Source: Candidatus Roseilinea sp. NK_OTU-006
GTDB taxonomy: Bacteria; Chloroflexota; Anaerolineae; J036; Brachytrichaceae
Length of the DNA: 33,115 nt
Assembly: GCF_012931985.1 (NCBI RefSeq)
Contig: NZ_JAAFGM010000033.1
Location: 1 to 33,115 of the forward strand
Direction: 5' to 3'
Shown here: in pieces, positions 24,861 to 32,632 of the stretch
How positions within the stretch are numbered: the first letter of the stretch is position 1
Layout of the letters: every line of letters starts with the position of its first letter
Position numbers and translations under genes: made by a program
Notes under the pieces: model-generated
The model's input: the letters and a program-made list of their open reading frames with translations, nothing else
What the model was told of the DNA's origin: nothing
Databases searched by the model: none

Positions 24861-25765
24861 TGCAAGCCCCCCATCTGCATCGCCAGCTCAACCGCGCCGG
24901 CGATGACAACCCACGTCCACGCCGCAACGCTACACCAGCGCAGGGCGCGATGCACGTCTTCGTCGGCCGGCAAGGGGAACTCCGCGCCCAGCGAGTACAA
25001 GTTGCGCTTGGTCAAGTTCACGCGCAGCGCGCCTGCCGCGACGCTCATCGGTTGGCCGGCGTTGGGTGAGGGCGTCCGCCGGCCGTCGCGCCGCCACACG
25101 CGCCAGGCGCTGCGCGCGTCCAACCGCAGCAGCCACGCTGTGGTTAACAGCAACAGGGCCGTCAGGCGGGCAGGGATGAAGTTCAGCGCGTCATCGGCGC
25201 GCGCCGCCCACTTGCCGAACCATTCCAGCTCCGGCGTGCGATAGCCCCACATGGCATCGGCGGTGTTGGCGAAGCGATACAGCGCGGCCAGCGGCAACCC
25301 ACCGACGACAAACCAAAACAGCGGCGCGACAAGGCTATCGCTCAAGTTCTCGGCCAGCGATTCGATCGTCGCGCCGTTGACCTCGCCTGCGCTCAGATCG
25401 CGCGTGTCGCGGCTCACCAGGTGCCAGCTCAACAAGCGCCGTCTCTCCGCCGGCGCGTCTGCGCGGAGGATCTCCAGCGCTGCTGCGCGCAGCCCGCGCC
25501 AGGCGAACAGCGGCTTCAACATCACCGCAAGCGCCACTGCCGAGGCCGCCGGCGGCAGCGCGGCCAGCAGCGCCGACTGGACCAGCCACGCGCCGCCGGC
25601 GAACAGCAGCGCGCCGCCCCACCACGCCAACGCGCCGGCCAGAAAGCGCGCCGGCAGCCGCCGCTGCATGTGGCGCAAGTAGCCGCCCATCCACACCACC
25701 GGATGAAGGCGCGCTGGCGGCTCGCCCAGCAGCACGTCCAGCGCAAAGGCCGTCGGGATCACCAT
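24857..25765 (-). CDS. cbiB: Adenosylcobinamide-phosphate synthase CbiB
   Basis: ATG 25765 gives about 302 residues beginning [20 protein letters not shown] followed by HPVVWMGG, the hallmark CbiB N-terminus. Further conserved blocks are [20 protein letters not shown] and [16 protein letters not shown], and then [17 protein letters not shown]. Several membrane helices fit the integral membrane enzyme that joins the aminopropanol (phosphate) arm to cobyric acid. The frame continues upstream to a TTG at 25849 overlapping the cobO stop, but those 28 codons are not family-like. The gap after cobO is therefore 73 bases. The name cobD is used for this enzyme in some organisms. Confidence 0.93.
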   Translation of the reverse strand: MVIPTAFALDVLLGEPPARLHPVVWMGGYLRHMQRRLPARFLAGALAWWGGALLFAGGAWLVQSALLAALPPAASAVALAVMLKPLFAWRGLRAAALEILRADAPAERRRLLSWHLVSRDTRDLSAGEVNGATIESLAENLSDSLVAPLFWFVVGGLPLAALYRFANTADAMWGYRTPELEWFGKWAARADDALNFIPARLTALLLLTTAWLLRLDARSAWRVWRRDGRRTPSPNAGQPMSVAAGALRVNLTKRNLYSLGAEFPLPADEDVHRALRWCSVAAWTWVVIAGAVELAMQMGGLQ

Positions 25766-25838
25766 CACGCCGTAACCGAGTTGATGTATTTGCCGTCGCT
25801 GCGCAACACGCGCGCGTGGGGCTGTGCAGTGCTCATCG

Positions 25839-26495
25839 TCAGAATTCAATCCCAGGCTGGGCGCGAATGCCCTGGTCGCGGTAGGGGTGCTTCACCTCCC
25901 GCATCTCGGTCACCAGGTCGGCGAATTCAATCAGCGCCTCGGGCGCGTCGCGACCGGTGATGATCACGTGGGTCATGGGCGGCTTGTGCTCGCGCAACCA
26001 GCCCACTACCACCTCAGCATCCAGCCAACCAAAATGCATCACGTAGGTGAACTCATCAAGCAAGAACACGTCGTAGTTGCCGCCGGCGATCTTCTGCTTG
26101 GCCACTTCCCAGCCGTGCAGCGCCCTGGCCTGCGTCTCGTCCAGATTCTTGCTGGTCCAGGTGAAGCCGTCGCCCATCGGCGTCAGCTCGATGCCCATCT
26201 TTTGCAGGGCTTTCAGCTCGCCATACGAGGACTTCTCGTGCTTGAAGAACTGCACGCCGCCGACGCGCATGTTACGGCCCCAGGCGCGCAGCAGAATGCC
26301 CAGCGCGGCTGTGGTTTTGCCTTTGCCGTTGCCGGTGTTGACGATCACCAGACCCTTGGGCCGGTGGCTGTCTCGCGCGGCTTTGCGCTTGGCTTCGCGT
26401 TCGGGGTCGCTGCGCAGAGGCGTGTTGGCCAGCTCGATGCCGAAGCGGTCGGTAGGTCGAGACTCGGTCGAGTCGGTCGGTTCCATGTTTGTCAT
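25839..26495 (-). CDS. cobO: Cob(I)yrinic acid a,c-diamide adenosyltransferase (CobO/BtuR type)
   Basis: This protein of about 218 residues transfers the 5'-deoxyadenosyl group of ATP to Co(I) corrinoids. The P-loop [14 protein letters not shown] (from residue 53) and the block [20 protein letters not shown] are diagnostic of the CobA/CobO fold. [15 protein letters not shown] supplies the metal-binding acidic residues, and [20 protein letters not shown] is near the end. An N-terminal extension of about 45 charged residues precedes the P-loop. Two adjacent ATGs (26498 and 26495) are possible. AGGAAGG at 26508-26502 is best spaced for 26495. It follows cbiZ by about 19 bases. Confidence 0.94.
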   Translation of the reverse strand: MTNMEPTDSTESRPTDRFGIELANTPLRSDPEREAKRKAARDSHRPKGLVIVNTGNGKGKTTAALGILLRAWGRNMRVGGVQFFKHEKSSYGELKALQKMGIELTPMGDGFTWTSKNLDETQARALHGWEVAKQKIAGGNYDVFLLDEFTYVMHFGWLDAEVVVGWLREHKPPMTHVIITGRDAPEALIEFADLVTEMREVKHPYRDQGIRAQPGIEF

Positions 26496-26514
26496 CATCG
26501 TCCTTCCTCTGGGG

Positions 26515-27258
26515 TTAACCGGATGTGGCGATGTGCTCGGTTTGGGCGGTTTGCCGGCGCGCGTGCCACACGAACACCGCATTGAGCGTCGCGGCGCGCA
26601 CCGCCCGGCCGATCATTGCGCCAACGTGTGAGATCGGGCCGCCGTATTCAAAGTGCGCGCCGCGTTCGGTGCTGGCGACGACGAGCGCATCGCTGCCGGT
26701 GCCGCTGGCCAGGTGGCCTTCGGGCGTGCGCACACTGCACTCGGCCATGACCAGACTCTTGGCCTCGGTTGCCGTGATTACGGCATTCACCTGCGCGGCG
26801 GGCGACAATTTGCCGTCTACCAGCACGATAGTGTTGATCGTGCCTGGGCCGGCGCGCCGGGCGCTCTGGCTTACACCGGCGGCGGTCGGATGGCTGATGC
26901 CCAGCGTGACGATGGCGGCCACCGTTGCAACATCATCGCGTTCGACGACCACTTGAGCATCCGCAACGCGCGCGGCCGTGAGCATGCCGACGAACGGGTC
27001 GATGATGTTGCGCTGCCGCGCAGCGTGTTGCAGGTCGGCCAGATGGTTGCCGCATTGATAGTCGGCCGGCACGCCTAAGTTGAGGATGTGATGTGTGCGC
27101 AACAAGCCGCCCCCCAGAACGGCCGAGCTGAGACAGCTCAGCGCATGTTCGCTCTCGACGTGCAGGGCGGTCGGCAAGCGATACAGGCGTACGCCGGGCA
27201 TCAGCCCGATAGGGGGTTCAACGGTTTCTCGATCGCGTGAGGTTTTCATTGGTTTCAT
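26515..27258 (-). CDS. cbiZ: Adenosylcobinamide amidohydrolase CbiZ
   Basis: About 247 residues with the CbiZ blocks [40 protein letters not shown] and [20 protein letters not shown]. The enzyme cleaves the aminopropanol arm of (adenosyl)cobinamide or pseudocobalamin to give adenosylcobyric acid. Imported incomplete or wrong corrinoids can then be rebuilt. The start ATG overlaps the cbiA stop as ATGA. The longer frame to 27291 lies inside cbiA and is unlikely. Together with btuFCD and cbiB it forms a salvage and remodelling set. CbiZ is best known from archaea and a subset of bacteria including Chloroflexota. Confidence 0.9.
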   Translation of the reverse strand: MKPMKTSRDRETVEPPIGLMPGVRLYRLPTALHVESEHALSCLSSAVLGGGLLRTHHILNLGVPADYQCGNHLADLQHAARQRNIIDPFVGMLTAARVADAQVVVERDDVATVAAIVTLGISHPTAAGVSQSARRAGPGTINTIVLVDGKLSPAAQVNAVITATEAKSLVMAECSVRTPEGHLASGTGSDALVVASTERGAHFEYGGPISHVGAMIGRAVRAATLNAVFVWHARRQTAQTEHIATSG

Positions 27259-28706
27259 GGGTGACCTTCGGATTGGCCGGCGCTCGACCATCGTCGGGCC
27301 GCCTGCACGAACCGCGCCGCCAGCTCCGGCTTGCTCAGGAAGTGGAGGTGCAGGTAAGAAGCGATCACGTTGTGCACTTGTGCGCCGTCGGGCTGCGCTT
27401 CCTTCTGATAGCGCACCGGCAGCAGGGTGTAGGCTGGCTCCGGCCCCTGGTCGGGCTTCTGCCAGGTCGAGTAGTGAAACTCGTGGCCGCGGATGGTCTC
27501 ACCGCGGCGCCACAACCAGTTGTCCCGCGGCGCGCGAGCCAGACGATAGCCCAGGGTCAGCCGTGCAGTCATGACCGAGCGGCCGGGCAGCACTCCGCAC
27601 ATGGGGTGGATGGCGCCTGCCTGGTCCACCAGTGCCTCGCACAGATACATCAGCCCGCCGCATTCGGCGTAAATCGGCATGCTGTTTGCCGCGGCCTGCG
27701 CAATGGCCGCCCGCATAGCCGCGTTGCCGGCCAGTTGCGCGGCATATAGCTCGGGGAAGCCGCCGCACAAGATGACTGCGCCGGTGCGATCGGGGAGTCG
27801 CTCGTCATGCAACGGGCTGAAGCAGGCCAGCGCTGCGCCGGCCGCCTCCAGCAGCTCCAGGTTGTCGGGATACAAAAAGCTGAAAGCTTCGTCGCGGGCC
27901 ACGGCAATGACCGGCCGTTGCGACGGCGTTCGATCTTCTGGTGGAAGATCGGCCGGTGATGGGTGCATTGCCTCTGCTGAAGCGGGAAGCGCGAGCTGCG
28001 GTGGCCGAACGCGCGCCAGCGCAACCAGCCCATCCACATCCACCCCCGCCTCCACCGCCTCGCGCGCGGCCGCAACCCAGGTCGCAGCATTGTGCTCGGC
28101 GGCCGGGATCAGGCCCAGGTGACGCTCCGGCAAGGCAAGTTGCGCGTGGCGCGGCAGGCTGCCGAGCACCCGCACGGCCAGGTGTTGCTCGACCGCCTCG
28201 CGCAACATGGCGGCGTGGGTTGGGCTGCCCACGCGGTTGAAGATCACGCCGGCGACGTTCACCCGTGGGTCGAAGGCGCTCAGCCCGTGCACGATGGCCG
28301 CAACCGTGCGCGCCATCGCTTGCGCATCCAGCACGAGGATGACCGGCGCGCCGAGCAACCGTGCGATGTGGGCCGCGCTGCCGGTATCGTCATCGCCTGC
28401 GATGCCGTCGAACAGTCCCATTACGCCTTCGATCACGGCGATGTCGGCGTCGCGCATGCGACGCGCAAACAGCGCGCGCAACGCCTCCTCGTCCAACATC
28501 CAGGCATCCAGGTTGTGGCAGGGTCGTCCGGCAGCCTGCGCCAGGAGCGAAGGATCAATGTAGTCTGGCCCGACTTTGAAGGGCGCTACCCGCAGCCCAC
28601 GCGCGACCAGGGCAGCGATGAGGCCGGCCGTGACCGTGGTCTTGCCGCTGCCGCTGGACGGTGCTGCGATCAACAGCGCAGGCGACAAGGGCGATCCGTC
28701 GAACAT
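27255..28706 (-). CDS. cbiA: Cobyrinate a,c-diamide synthase
   Basis: This enzyme of about 483 residues (CbiA/CobB) amidates the a and c acetate side chains of cobyrinate using ATP and glutamine. ALLIAAPSSGSGKTTVTAGL holds the P-loop, and FKVGPDYIDP and VIEGVMGLFDG are signature motifs. The amidotransferase half has YAECGGLMYL (Cys 349), and the closing GHEFHYS holds the conserved His. A low-complexity Pro/Ala insert near 235-265 joins the halves. ATG 28706 lies directly after CAGGGAG, and a TTG seven codons upstream is an alternative. It is unusual to find this early-pathway enzyme without corrin-ring genes nearby. Confidence 0.94.
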   Translation of the reverse strand: MFDGSPLSPALLIAAPSSGSGKTTVTAGLIAALVARGLRVAPFKVGPDYIDPSLLAQAAGRPCHNLDAWMLDEEALRALFARRMRDADIAVIEGVMGLFDGIAGDDDTGSAAHIARLLGAPVILVLDAQAMARTVAAIVHGLSAFDPRVNVAGVIFNRVGSPTHAAMLREAVEQHLAVRVLGSLPRHAQLALPERHLGLIPAAEHNAATWVAAAREAVEAGVDVDGLVALARVRPPQLALPASAEAMHPSPADLPPEDRTPSQRPVIAVARDEAFSFLYPDNLELLEAAGAALACFSPLHDERLPDRTGAVILCGGFPELYAAQLAGNAAMRAAIAQAAANSMPIYAECGGLMYLCEALVDQAGAIHPMCGVLPGRSVMTARLTLGYRLARAPRDNWLWRRGETIRGHEFHYSTWQKPDQGPEPAYTLLPVRYQKEAQPDGAQVHNVIASYLHLHFLSKPELAARFVQAARRWSSAGQSEGHP

Positions 28707-28812
28707 CTCCCTGAGAAGGTTGAACAAGGTCTGCTCGCTAGAGTCGAAATGCCATCAATGACGCCGTCGCCGATCTTTTCGACAGCAAAATCGGGAGCAA
28801 GGGACTTGGCAA

Positions 28813-29679
28813 CTAAGATGTCGTCCATCGTTGGTGTATCTCTTGCAAGTAGCGCCTGACCTCGGTGCCTTCATCGGCGAAGACGCGCAGCAGCTCACCC
28901 CGGCGATGCACCTGCTCGGGCGTCCCGGCGACGAACGTCCCATCGCCGCCCATGAGCCAAAGCGCGTCGGCGTAGCGCAGCGCCAGCTCCAAGTCGTGGG
29001 TGCTGATTAACAAGGCGCGGCCGGTCTGATGGGCCAAATCGCGCAGCAGGTGCATGATCTCGATGCGCCGCGGCAGGTCGAGAAAAGCCGTCGGCTCGTC
29101 GAGCAGGATGATCGGGGTCTGCTGCGCCAGCGCGCGGGCGATCATCACGCGCTGGCGCTCACCGTCGCTGAGCTGGGCTACCGCGCGCGCAGCCAGCGCC
29201 TCGCAGCGCGCCGCGCGCATGGCTTCTTGCACAATCGCCTCATCCTCCGCAGTGAGGCGGCCATCCCATCGGGTGTAGGGCGTGCGCCCCAGCGCGGCGA
29301 GCGCATAAGCCGTCATGTAGCCGACGTCCACGCGGTCGGTGAGCACCACGGCCAGCTTGCGCGCCCTGCGCTCCGGCGAGAGGGCGTGGAGCGGTTCGCC
29401 GTCAATCCATACTGTGCCGCCGAGCGGCGGCTGCAAGCCGCACAGCGTGCGCATCAGGGTGCTCTTGCCGGCGCCGTTCGGGCCGAGCAGGGCGGTGAGT
29501 TTGCCGCGCGACAGGCTCAAGTTCAGTCCGCGATGCACTACCCGCCGGCTCGTGCCATTTCGGTAGCCGGTGATCAGGTCTGTGGCGCGGATGGCGGACT
29601 CGTCCCCGTTCGGCGGCGGCGCGTCGGGCGCGCTGTGAATCGCTCGGGGGCGAGTGAAAGCGAATCGGTGGGTGATCAT
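28813..29679 (-). CDS. btuD: Corrinoid ABC transporter ATP-binding protein
   Basis: ATG 29679 gives 288 residues with Walker A GPNGAGKST (66-74), Q-loop region, signature LSDGERQRVMIARALAQQ, Walker B IILLDEPTAFLDLP and switch His in STHDLELAL. The sequence is of the FecE/BtuD type that energises import through FecCD permeases. The signature is LSDGE rather than LSGGQ, common in this subgroup. A Pro-rich N-terminal extension of about 25 residues is present. It lies seven bases after btuC. About 106 bases separate it from cbiA, and I see no promoter in that gap. Substrate assignment follows from the riboswitch and operon. Confidence 0.9.
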   Translation of the reverse strand: MITHRFAFTRPRAIHSAPDAPPPNGDESAIRATDLITGYRNGTSRRVVHRGLNLSLSRGKLTALLGPNGAGKSTLMRTLCGLQPPLGGTVWIDGEPLHALSPERRARKLAVVLTDRVDVGYMTAYALAALGRTPYTRWDGRLTAEDEAIVQEAMRAARCEALAARAVAQLSDGERQRVMIARALAQQTPIILLDEPTAFLDLPRRIEIMHLLRDLAHQTGRALLISTHDLELALRYADALWLMGGDGTFVAGTPEQVHRRGELLRVFADEGTEVRRYLQEIHQRWTTS

Positions 29680-29686
29680 GCGCCCC

Positions 29687-30823
29687 TCACACCCGCCCGA
29701 AGCTCTGGCGGCGCAGGACGATCCACAGCACCACCGGCGCACCCACGGCGGACGTGACGACGTTGAGCGGCAACGCCGCGCGCGCGCCGGGCATCTGGCT
29801 GATCAGGTCGAAGATCAGCGCCAGCCCGCCGCCTAGCATCAGCGCGGCCGGCAGCAACACGCGATGGTCGCTGCTGCCAAAGAGGGCGCGGCACAGGTGC
29901 GGCACGGCGATCCCGATGAAGCCGATAGGGCCACAGAACGCCGTCACCGCGCCGGCGAGCAGCGAGGCGCTGGCCGTCACCCACCAGCGCGCTGCGCGCA
30001 CGTTGATCCCCATGCTGGCTGCATAGTTCTCGCCCAGCAACAGCGCGTTCAGCGGCTTAGCCGTAAACAGCGCCGCCGCCAGCCCCAGCAGCAGCGTCGG
30101 CGCGAAAGCGCGCATCTGCTGCCAGGTGACCCCGCCGAAGCTGCCGAAGGTCCAGTTGAGGTAGGCGCTGACCTGCTCGGGGATGCTGAAGTAGATCAGC
30201 ACGCTCACGACCGCGCCGGCCAGGTAGCTGATCATCAAGCCCAGCACCAGCAGCGTGATCACGCTCTGCACGCGACGGGCAATGGCCAGCACGAGCGCGA
30301 AGACGGCCGCCGCACCGAGCGAGGCCGCGGTCACCAGCCCGAAATCACCCAAGTAGGCGGCGCGGCCGAACACGCTCACGCTCGCCGCCGCGCCGCCCAA
30401 CACCGCCAGCGCCACGCCCAGGCTGGCGCCGCTGCTGATGCCGAGCGCGAACGGGTCGGCCAGCGGGTTGCGGAACAGCGTCTGCATCTGTAGGCCGGCC
30501 ACGCTCAATGCCGCGCCGGCCAGCAGCGCCGTGATGGCTTTGGGCAGCCGGAAGACGAGCACGATGGTCTGCCAGGTGTCCTTGCTCGCCTGCACGCCAA
30601 GCAGCACGCGCACCACTTCGTCCAACGGGATGGGCACGCTGCCGACGGCCAGCGAGAGCAGGAAGGCGGCTACGGCGAAGACGGCCAGCCCGAGCAGCAC
30701 GCCGCGCCGTATGCCGAGGGGCGGGAAGGACTCAGCTGCGTTGGTTGCAACGGTCGCACCGGTCAGACCGCTGGGAGCGGCCTGACCGGTAGATGTGGAA
30801 GAGAGACGCGCGACAGGGTTCAC
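29687..30823 (-). CDS. btuC: Corrinoid ABC transporter permease (FecCD family)
   Basis: The 378-residue multipass protein has about ten hydrophobic segments and the FecCD/BtuC signatures FRLPKAITALLAGAALSVAG, RNPLADPFALGISSGASLG and CGPIGFIGIAVPHLCRALFG. The start is GTG 30823, overlapping the btuF stop as GTGA. The first about 40 residues are a polar Thr/Ala-rich leader, longer than usual for BtuC. It forms the membrane channel through which a corrinoid passes after delivery by BtuF. Vitamin B12 specificity is inferred from the riboswitch, since the same family also transports heme and siderophores. Confidence 0.92.
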   Translation of the reverse strand: MNPVARLSSTSTGQAAPSGLTGATVATNAAESFPPLGIRRGVLLGLAVFAVAAFLLSLAVGSVPIPLDEVVRVLLGVQASKDTWQTIVLVFRLPKAITALLAGAALSVAGLQMQTLFRNPLADPFALGISSGASLGVALAVLGGAAASVSVFGRAAYLGDFGLVTAASLGAAAVFALVLAIARRVQSVITLLVLGLMISYLAGAVVSVLIYFSIPEQVSAYLNWTFGSFGGVTWQQMRAFAPTLLLGLAAALFTAKPLNALLLGENYAASMGINVRAARWWVTASASLLAGAVTAFCGPIGFIGIAVPHLCRALFGSSDHRVLLPAALMLGGGLALIFDLISQMPGARAALPLNVVTSAVGAPVVLWIVLRRQSFGRV

Positions 30824-32148
30824 TTCGACTCGAGCTTGCGCCAGAACACGAACTCGTGATCGGCCATCAGGTCTGGGTGCAGGATTTTGGCGAGGTCGGC
30901 CAGCAGGATGTCGGGGTTGCCGACGCCGGTCTCCCAGTAGTCGTTGCCGCCGTTCTCGTTCACGCGCTTGTCGTTATTCCAAACGTTGCCGTTCTTGACA
31001 GCGGCCATCTCGGCGTAGCGCGGCTCGGCCGCCAGGATCGCTTGGATGGTGTCATAGCGCTCGAAGCTACCCAACAGCCAAACGTCGGCCGAGACAGCTT
31101 TGTCATAGACCTCCTCGAAGGTCAGAAACAAGCTGCCGGCGCTCTGATCGTCGGCGAAGGGATAAGCACCGCCGGCATCGCGGATGAGCTGCGCGACATA
31201 GCTGGCGCCGCCCGGCACGATCCATTTATCTTGCATCGCCATGTTGGGAATCACGACCGGCCGGGTTGTGGCTGCCTTCACCTTCTCGGCGATCGCCCGG
31301 TAGCGCTGCTGGGTCGCGGCATACGCTTCCTGCGCTTGCGCCTCTTTGTTGAAGAACAGCGCGGTGAATTTGATCCACTCGGCGCGGCCCAGAGGGGTTT
31401 CCTCCATATATTCGGCGTTGATCACGGTGGGGATTTTGGCCTCCAGCAGCTTGGGGTGAGCGTCGTACTGCGGGTCGCCCGAGCCGTAGGTCATCACCAG
31501 GTCGGGCTGGGCGGCGATAGTCTTCTCGACGTCAACCTGTGCGCCGCTGCCGATCTCCATCAGCGCGCCGGCCTCGATCAGCGCGCGCACCTTGGGGTTG
31601 TTCACGTACAGAAAGCTGTCCAGCCCAAGCAAACGGTCGAGCAGGTCGAGCTTCTCCAGGTGCGGCAGGTGCGTGGTGCTCATGGCGATCACGTCCTGGG
31701 CCGGCGCTTCGATCACTAGGGCGTCGCCCACGTCGGTCGGGGCCGGCGCGCCGCACTGCACGATGACGTACCTGAACTGCTGCTCCGCCCCACGCCAGGG
31801 GTTGAGCACGGTGACGACTTTGTAGTGCTTGAAGTACTCCACCGTGAAGCCGGTGGCATCTTCGAGGGTAACCTTCTCCGGGAAGTAGTCAACGTCCGGG
31901 CTGAAGGTCTCGATGCAGCCGTCGGTGAGGTTGGTTGTTGGCGCTTCGACGGCCGGCGCAGCGGTCGGTTGTGGCTCGGGCGTCGCCGTCGGCGCCGGTG
32001 TAGCAGTCGGTTCTTGGGCTGCCGTTGGCTGTGCAGGGATAGCGGTCGGCGTTGGCAGGGGCACGGCGCATGCGGTCAGCGCCGCCGCCAGCACGGATAG
32101 GACGAACAGACGATGAAAAGTTGAAACGGTCGTATCGGTGTGTGACAT
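30820..32148 (-). CDS. btuF: Corrinoid-binding ABC transporter lipoprotein
   Basis: ATG 32148 gives about 442 residues with a lipoprotein signal ending in LTAC (Cys 27). A long Thr/Pro/Ala linker of roughly 45 residues follows, then a BtuF/FepB-like binding protein (VVIPNMAMQDKWIVPGGASY is characteristic). The mature domain begins near FPEKVTLEDATGFTVEYFKH and carries VIAMSTTHLPHLEKLDLLDR. The lipid anchor is expected in an organism lacking a conventional periplasm. The frame extends upstream to GTG 32205, but the first 19 codons are not signal-like. It is the first gene behind the cobalamin riboswitch. No clear Shine-Dalgarno precedes ATG. Confidence 0.9.
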   Translation of the reverse strand: MSHTDTTVSTFHRLFVLSVLAAALTACAVPLPTPTAIPAQPTAAQEPTATPAPTATPEPQPTAAPAVEAPTTNLTDGCIETFSPDVDYFPEKVTLEDATGFTVEYFKHYKVVTVLNPWRGAEQQFRYVIVQCGAPAPTDVGDALVIEAPAQDVIAMSTTHLPHLEKLDLLDRLLGLDSFLYVNNPKVRALIEAGALMEIGSGAQVDVEKTIAAQPDLVMTYGSGDPQYDAHPKLLEAKIPTVINAEYMEETPLGRAEWIKFTALFFNKEAQAQEAYAATQQRYRAIAEKVKAATTRPVVIPNMAMQDKWIVPGGASYVAQLIRDAGGAYPFADDQSAGSLFLTFEEVYDKAVSADVWLLGSFERYDTIQAILAAEPRYAEMAAVKNGNVWNNDKRVNENGGNDYWETGVGNPDILLADLAKILHPDLMADHEFVFWRKLESK

Positions 32149-32211
32149 GGTCAGTCGAAAAGGGATGAACGCGCGCCCATGACGAGCGCACCGTCGGAAT
32201 CGCACAGTCGT

Positions 32212-32247
32212 AACGAAACGAAAGACCCCGCCTTCTCAGACGGGGTC
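32212..32247 (-). terminator. Intrinsic terminator in the corrinoid operon leader
   Basis: On the minus strand GACCCCGTCT and AGGCGGGGTC pair over 10 bp (one G-T pair) around a GAGA tetraloop. TTTCGTTTCGTT follows directly. It lies between the riboswitch and btuF, so it is the likely output device. Cobalamin binding would favour termination and shut off the operon. Confidence 0.75.
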
Positions 32248-32297
32248 GGAATGTCGCTCAACCAAGACACACACCGCTTTCACGGTGCATTGGCCAT
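32236..32297 (-). other. Overlapping micro-ORFs behind a strong ribosome-binding site in the leader
   Basis: On the minus strand AAGGAGGTGGAGC precedes ATG at 32297, encoding MANAP and TGA (32280). The stop overlaps GTG 32283, which opens a 15-codon frame (VKAVCVLVERHSDPV) whose TGA (32238-32236) lies in the terminator stem-loop. A third start, ATG 32290, encodes MHRESGVCLG and stops at 32258. The Shine-Dalgarno is the best in the window, yet no conventional gene follows it. ACCAAG (32313-32308) and CTTGGT (32266-32261) could pair and enclose this site. Confidence 0.4.
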
Positions 32298-32336
32298 GCT
32301 CCACCTCCTTGGTCACGAGAAGGTTTGCAACATAGA

Positions 32337-32479
32337 TCGAGGCAGGCATCCTGGCTTGTGCGCTCGGCGGCGCACTTACAGTTGCGGCACAGCGCCGGAC
32401 TTTCACCGGCTTCCACCTTTAAGCCCTAGCTTCCGAGCTTTTCAGCCCGCGCAAATGCGCAGGCATCGGGTCACCTCGA
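32337..32479 (-). ncRNA. Cobalamin (B12) riboswitch
   Basis: Read on the minus strand, P1 closes as TCGAGG (32479-32474) with CCTCGA (32342-32337). Inside are the conserved segments GGTGGAAGCCGGTGAAAGTC, CGGCGCTGTGCCGCAACTGT and AGCCAGGATGCCTGCC, the B12-box region. These match the cobalamin riboswitch core (GCCGGTGAAA..CCGC.ACTGT..GCCAGGA..CCTGCC). It precedes btuF and a terminator, so it should repress import and remodelling genes when cobalamin is plentiful. Outer boundaries are set by the P1 pairing. Confidence 0.9.
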
Positions 32480-32499
32480 CGTATTCAATTGTGAGGGCG

Positions 32500-32508
32500 A
32501 GTATAGCA
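32500..32508 (-). promoter_or_regulatory. Extended -10 promoter of the corrinoid operon
   Basis: On the minus strand TGCTATACT (TG, one base, TATACT) ends at 32500. Transcription would start near 32493, about 14 bases before the riboswitch P1 stem. A good -35 is absent; the region where it should lie overlaps a palindrome. Confidence 0.55.
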
Positions 32509-32512
32509 CAAC

Positions 32513-32526
32513 CACGGCGCGCCGTG
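32513..32526. promoter_or_regulatory. Perfect 14-bp palindrome over the promoter spacer
   Basis: CACGGCGCGCCGTG is its own reverse complement. It covers the promoter spacer and part of the expected -35 of the corrinoid operon. This position suits a dimeric repressor or activator. Its GC-rich content also allows chance occurrence. Confidence 0.35.
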
Positions 32527-32542
32527 TGGCCGACGCTTTTCG

Positions 32543-32559
32543 GCGAAGATGGTCTTCGC
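32543..32559. repeat. Perfect short hairpin in the intergenic region
   Basis: GCGAAGA (32543-32549) and TCTTCGC (32553-32559) flank a TGG loop. It lies between the corrinoid promoter and the transposase remnant and could be a terminator or an old insertion end. TCGCAT-A-ATGCGA near 32616-32630 is another small inverted repeat, just before the transposase ATG. The remaining bases to 32632 show no gene. Confidence 0.3.
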
Positions 32560-32632
32560 TATAGGTCTTTGCGCACAACCGGTGCAAATGTGCGGTATTT
32601 GCTCAGTTGAAAACCTCGCATAATGCGAAGCG

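Noticed and set aside
22423-25244. Two long plus-strand frames (464 and 449 codons) opposite cobQ, cobD and cbiB
   Set aside because: The opposite strand encodes clearly recognised enzymes; the plus-strand products are His/Arg/Gln-rich, typical of antisense reading of GC-rich genes.
30793-31719. 308-codon plus-strand frame opposite btuF and btuC
   Set aside because: Shadow of the btuF coding sequence with no recognisable domain.
32212-32297. Reading MANAP-TGA onward as a selenocysteine protein
   Set aside because: No selenocysteine insertion element or known selenoprotein family context is visible, and the region is a terminator.
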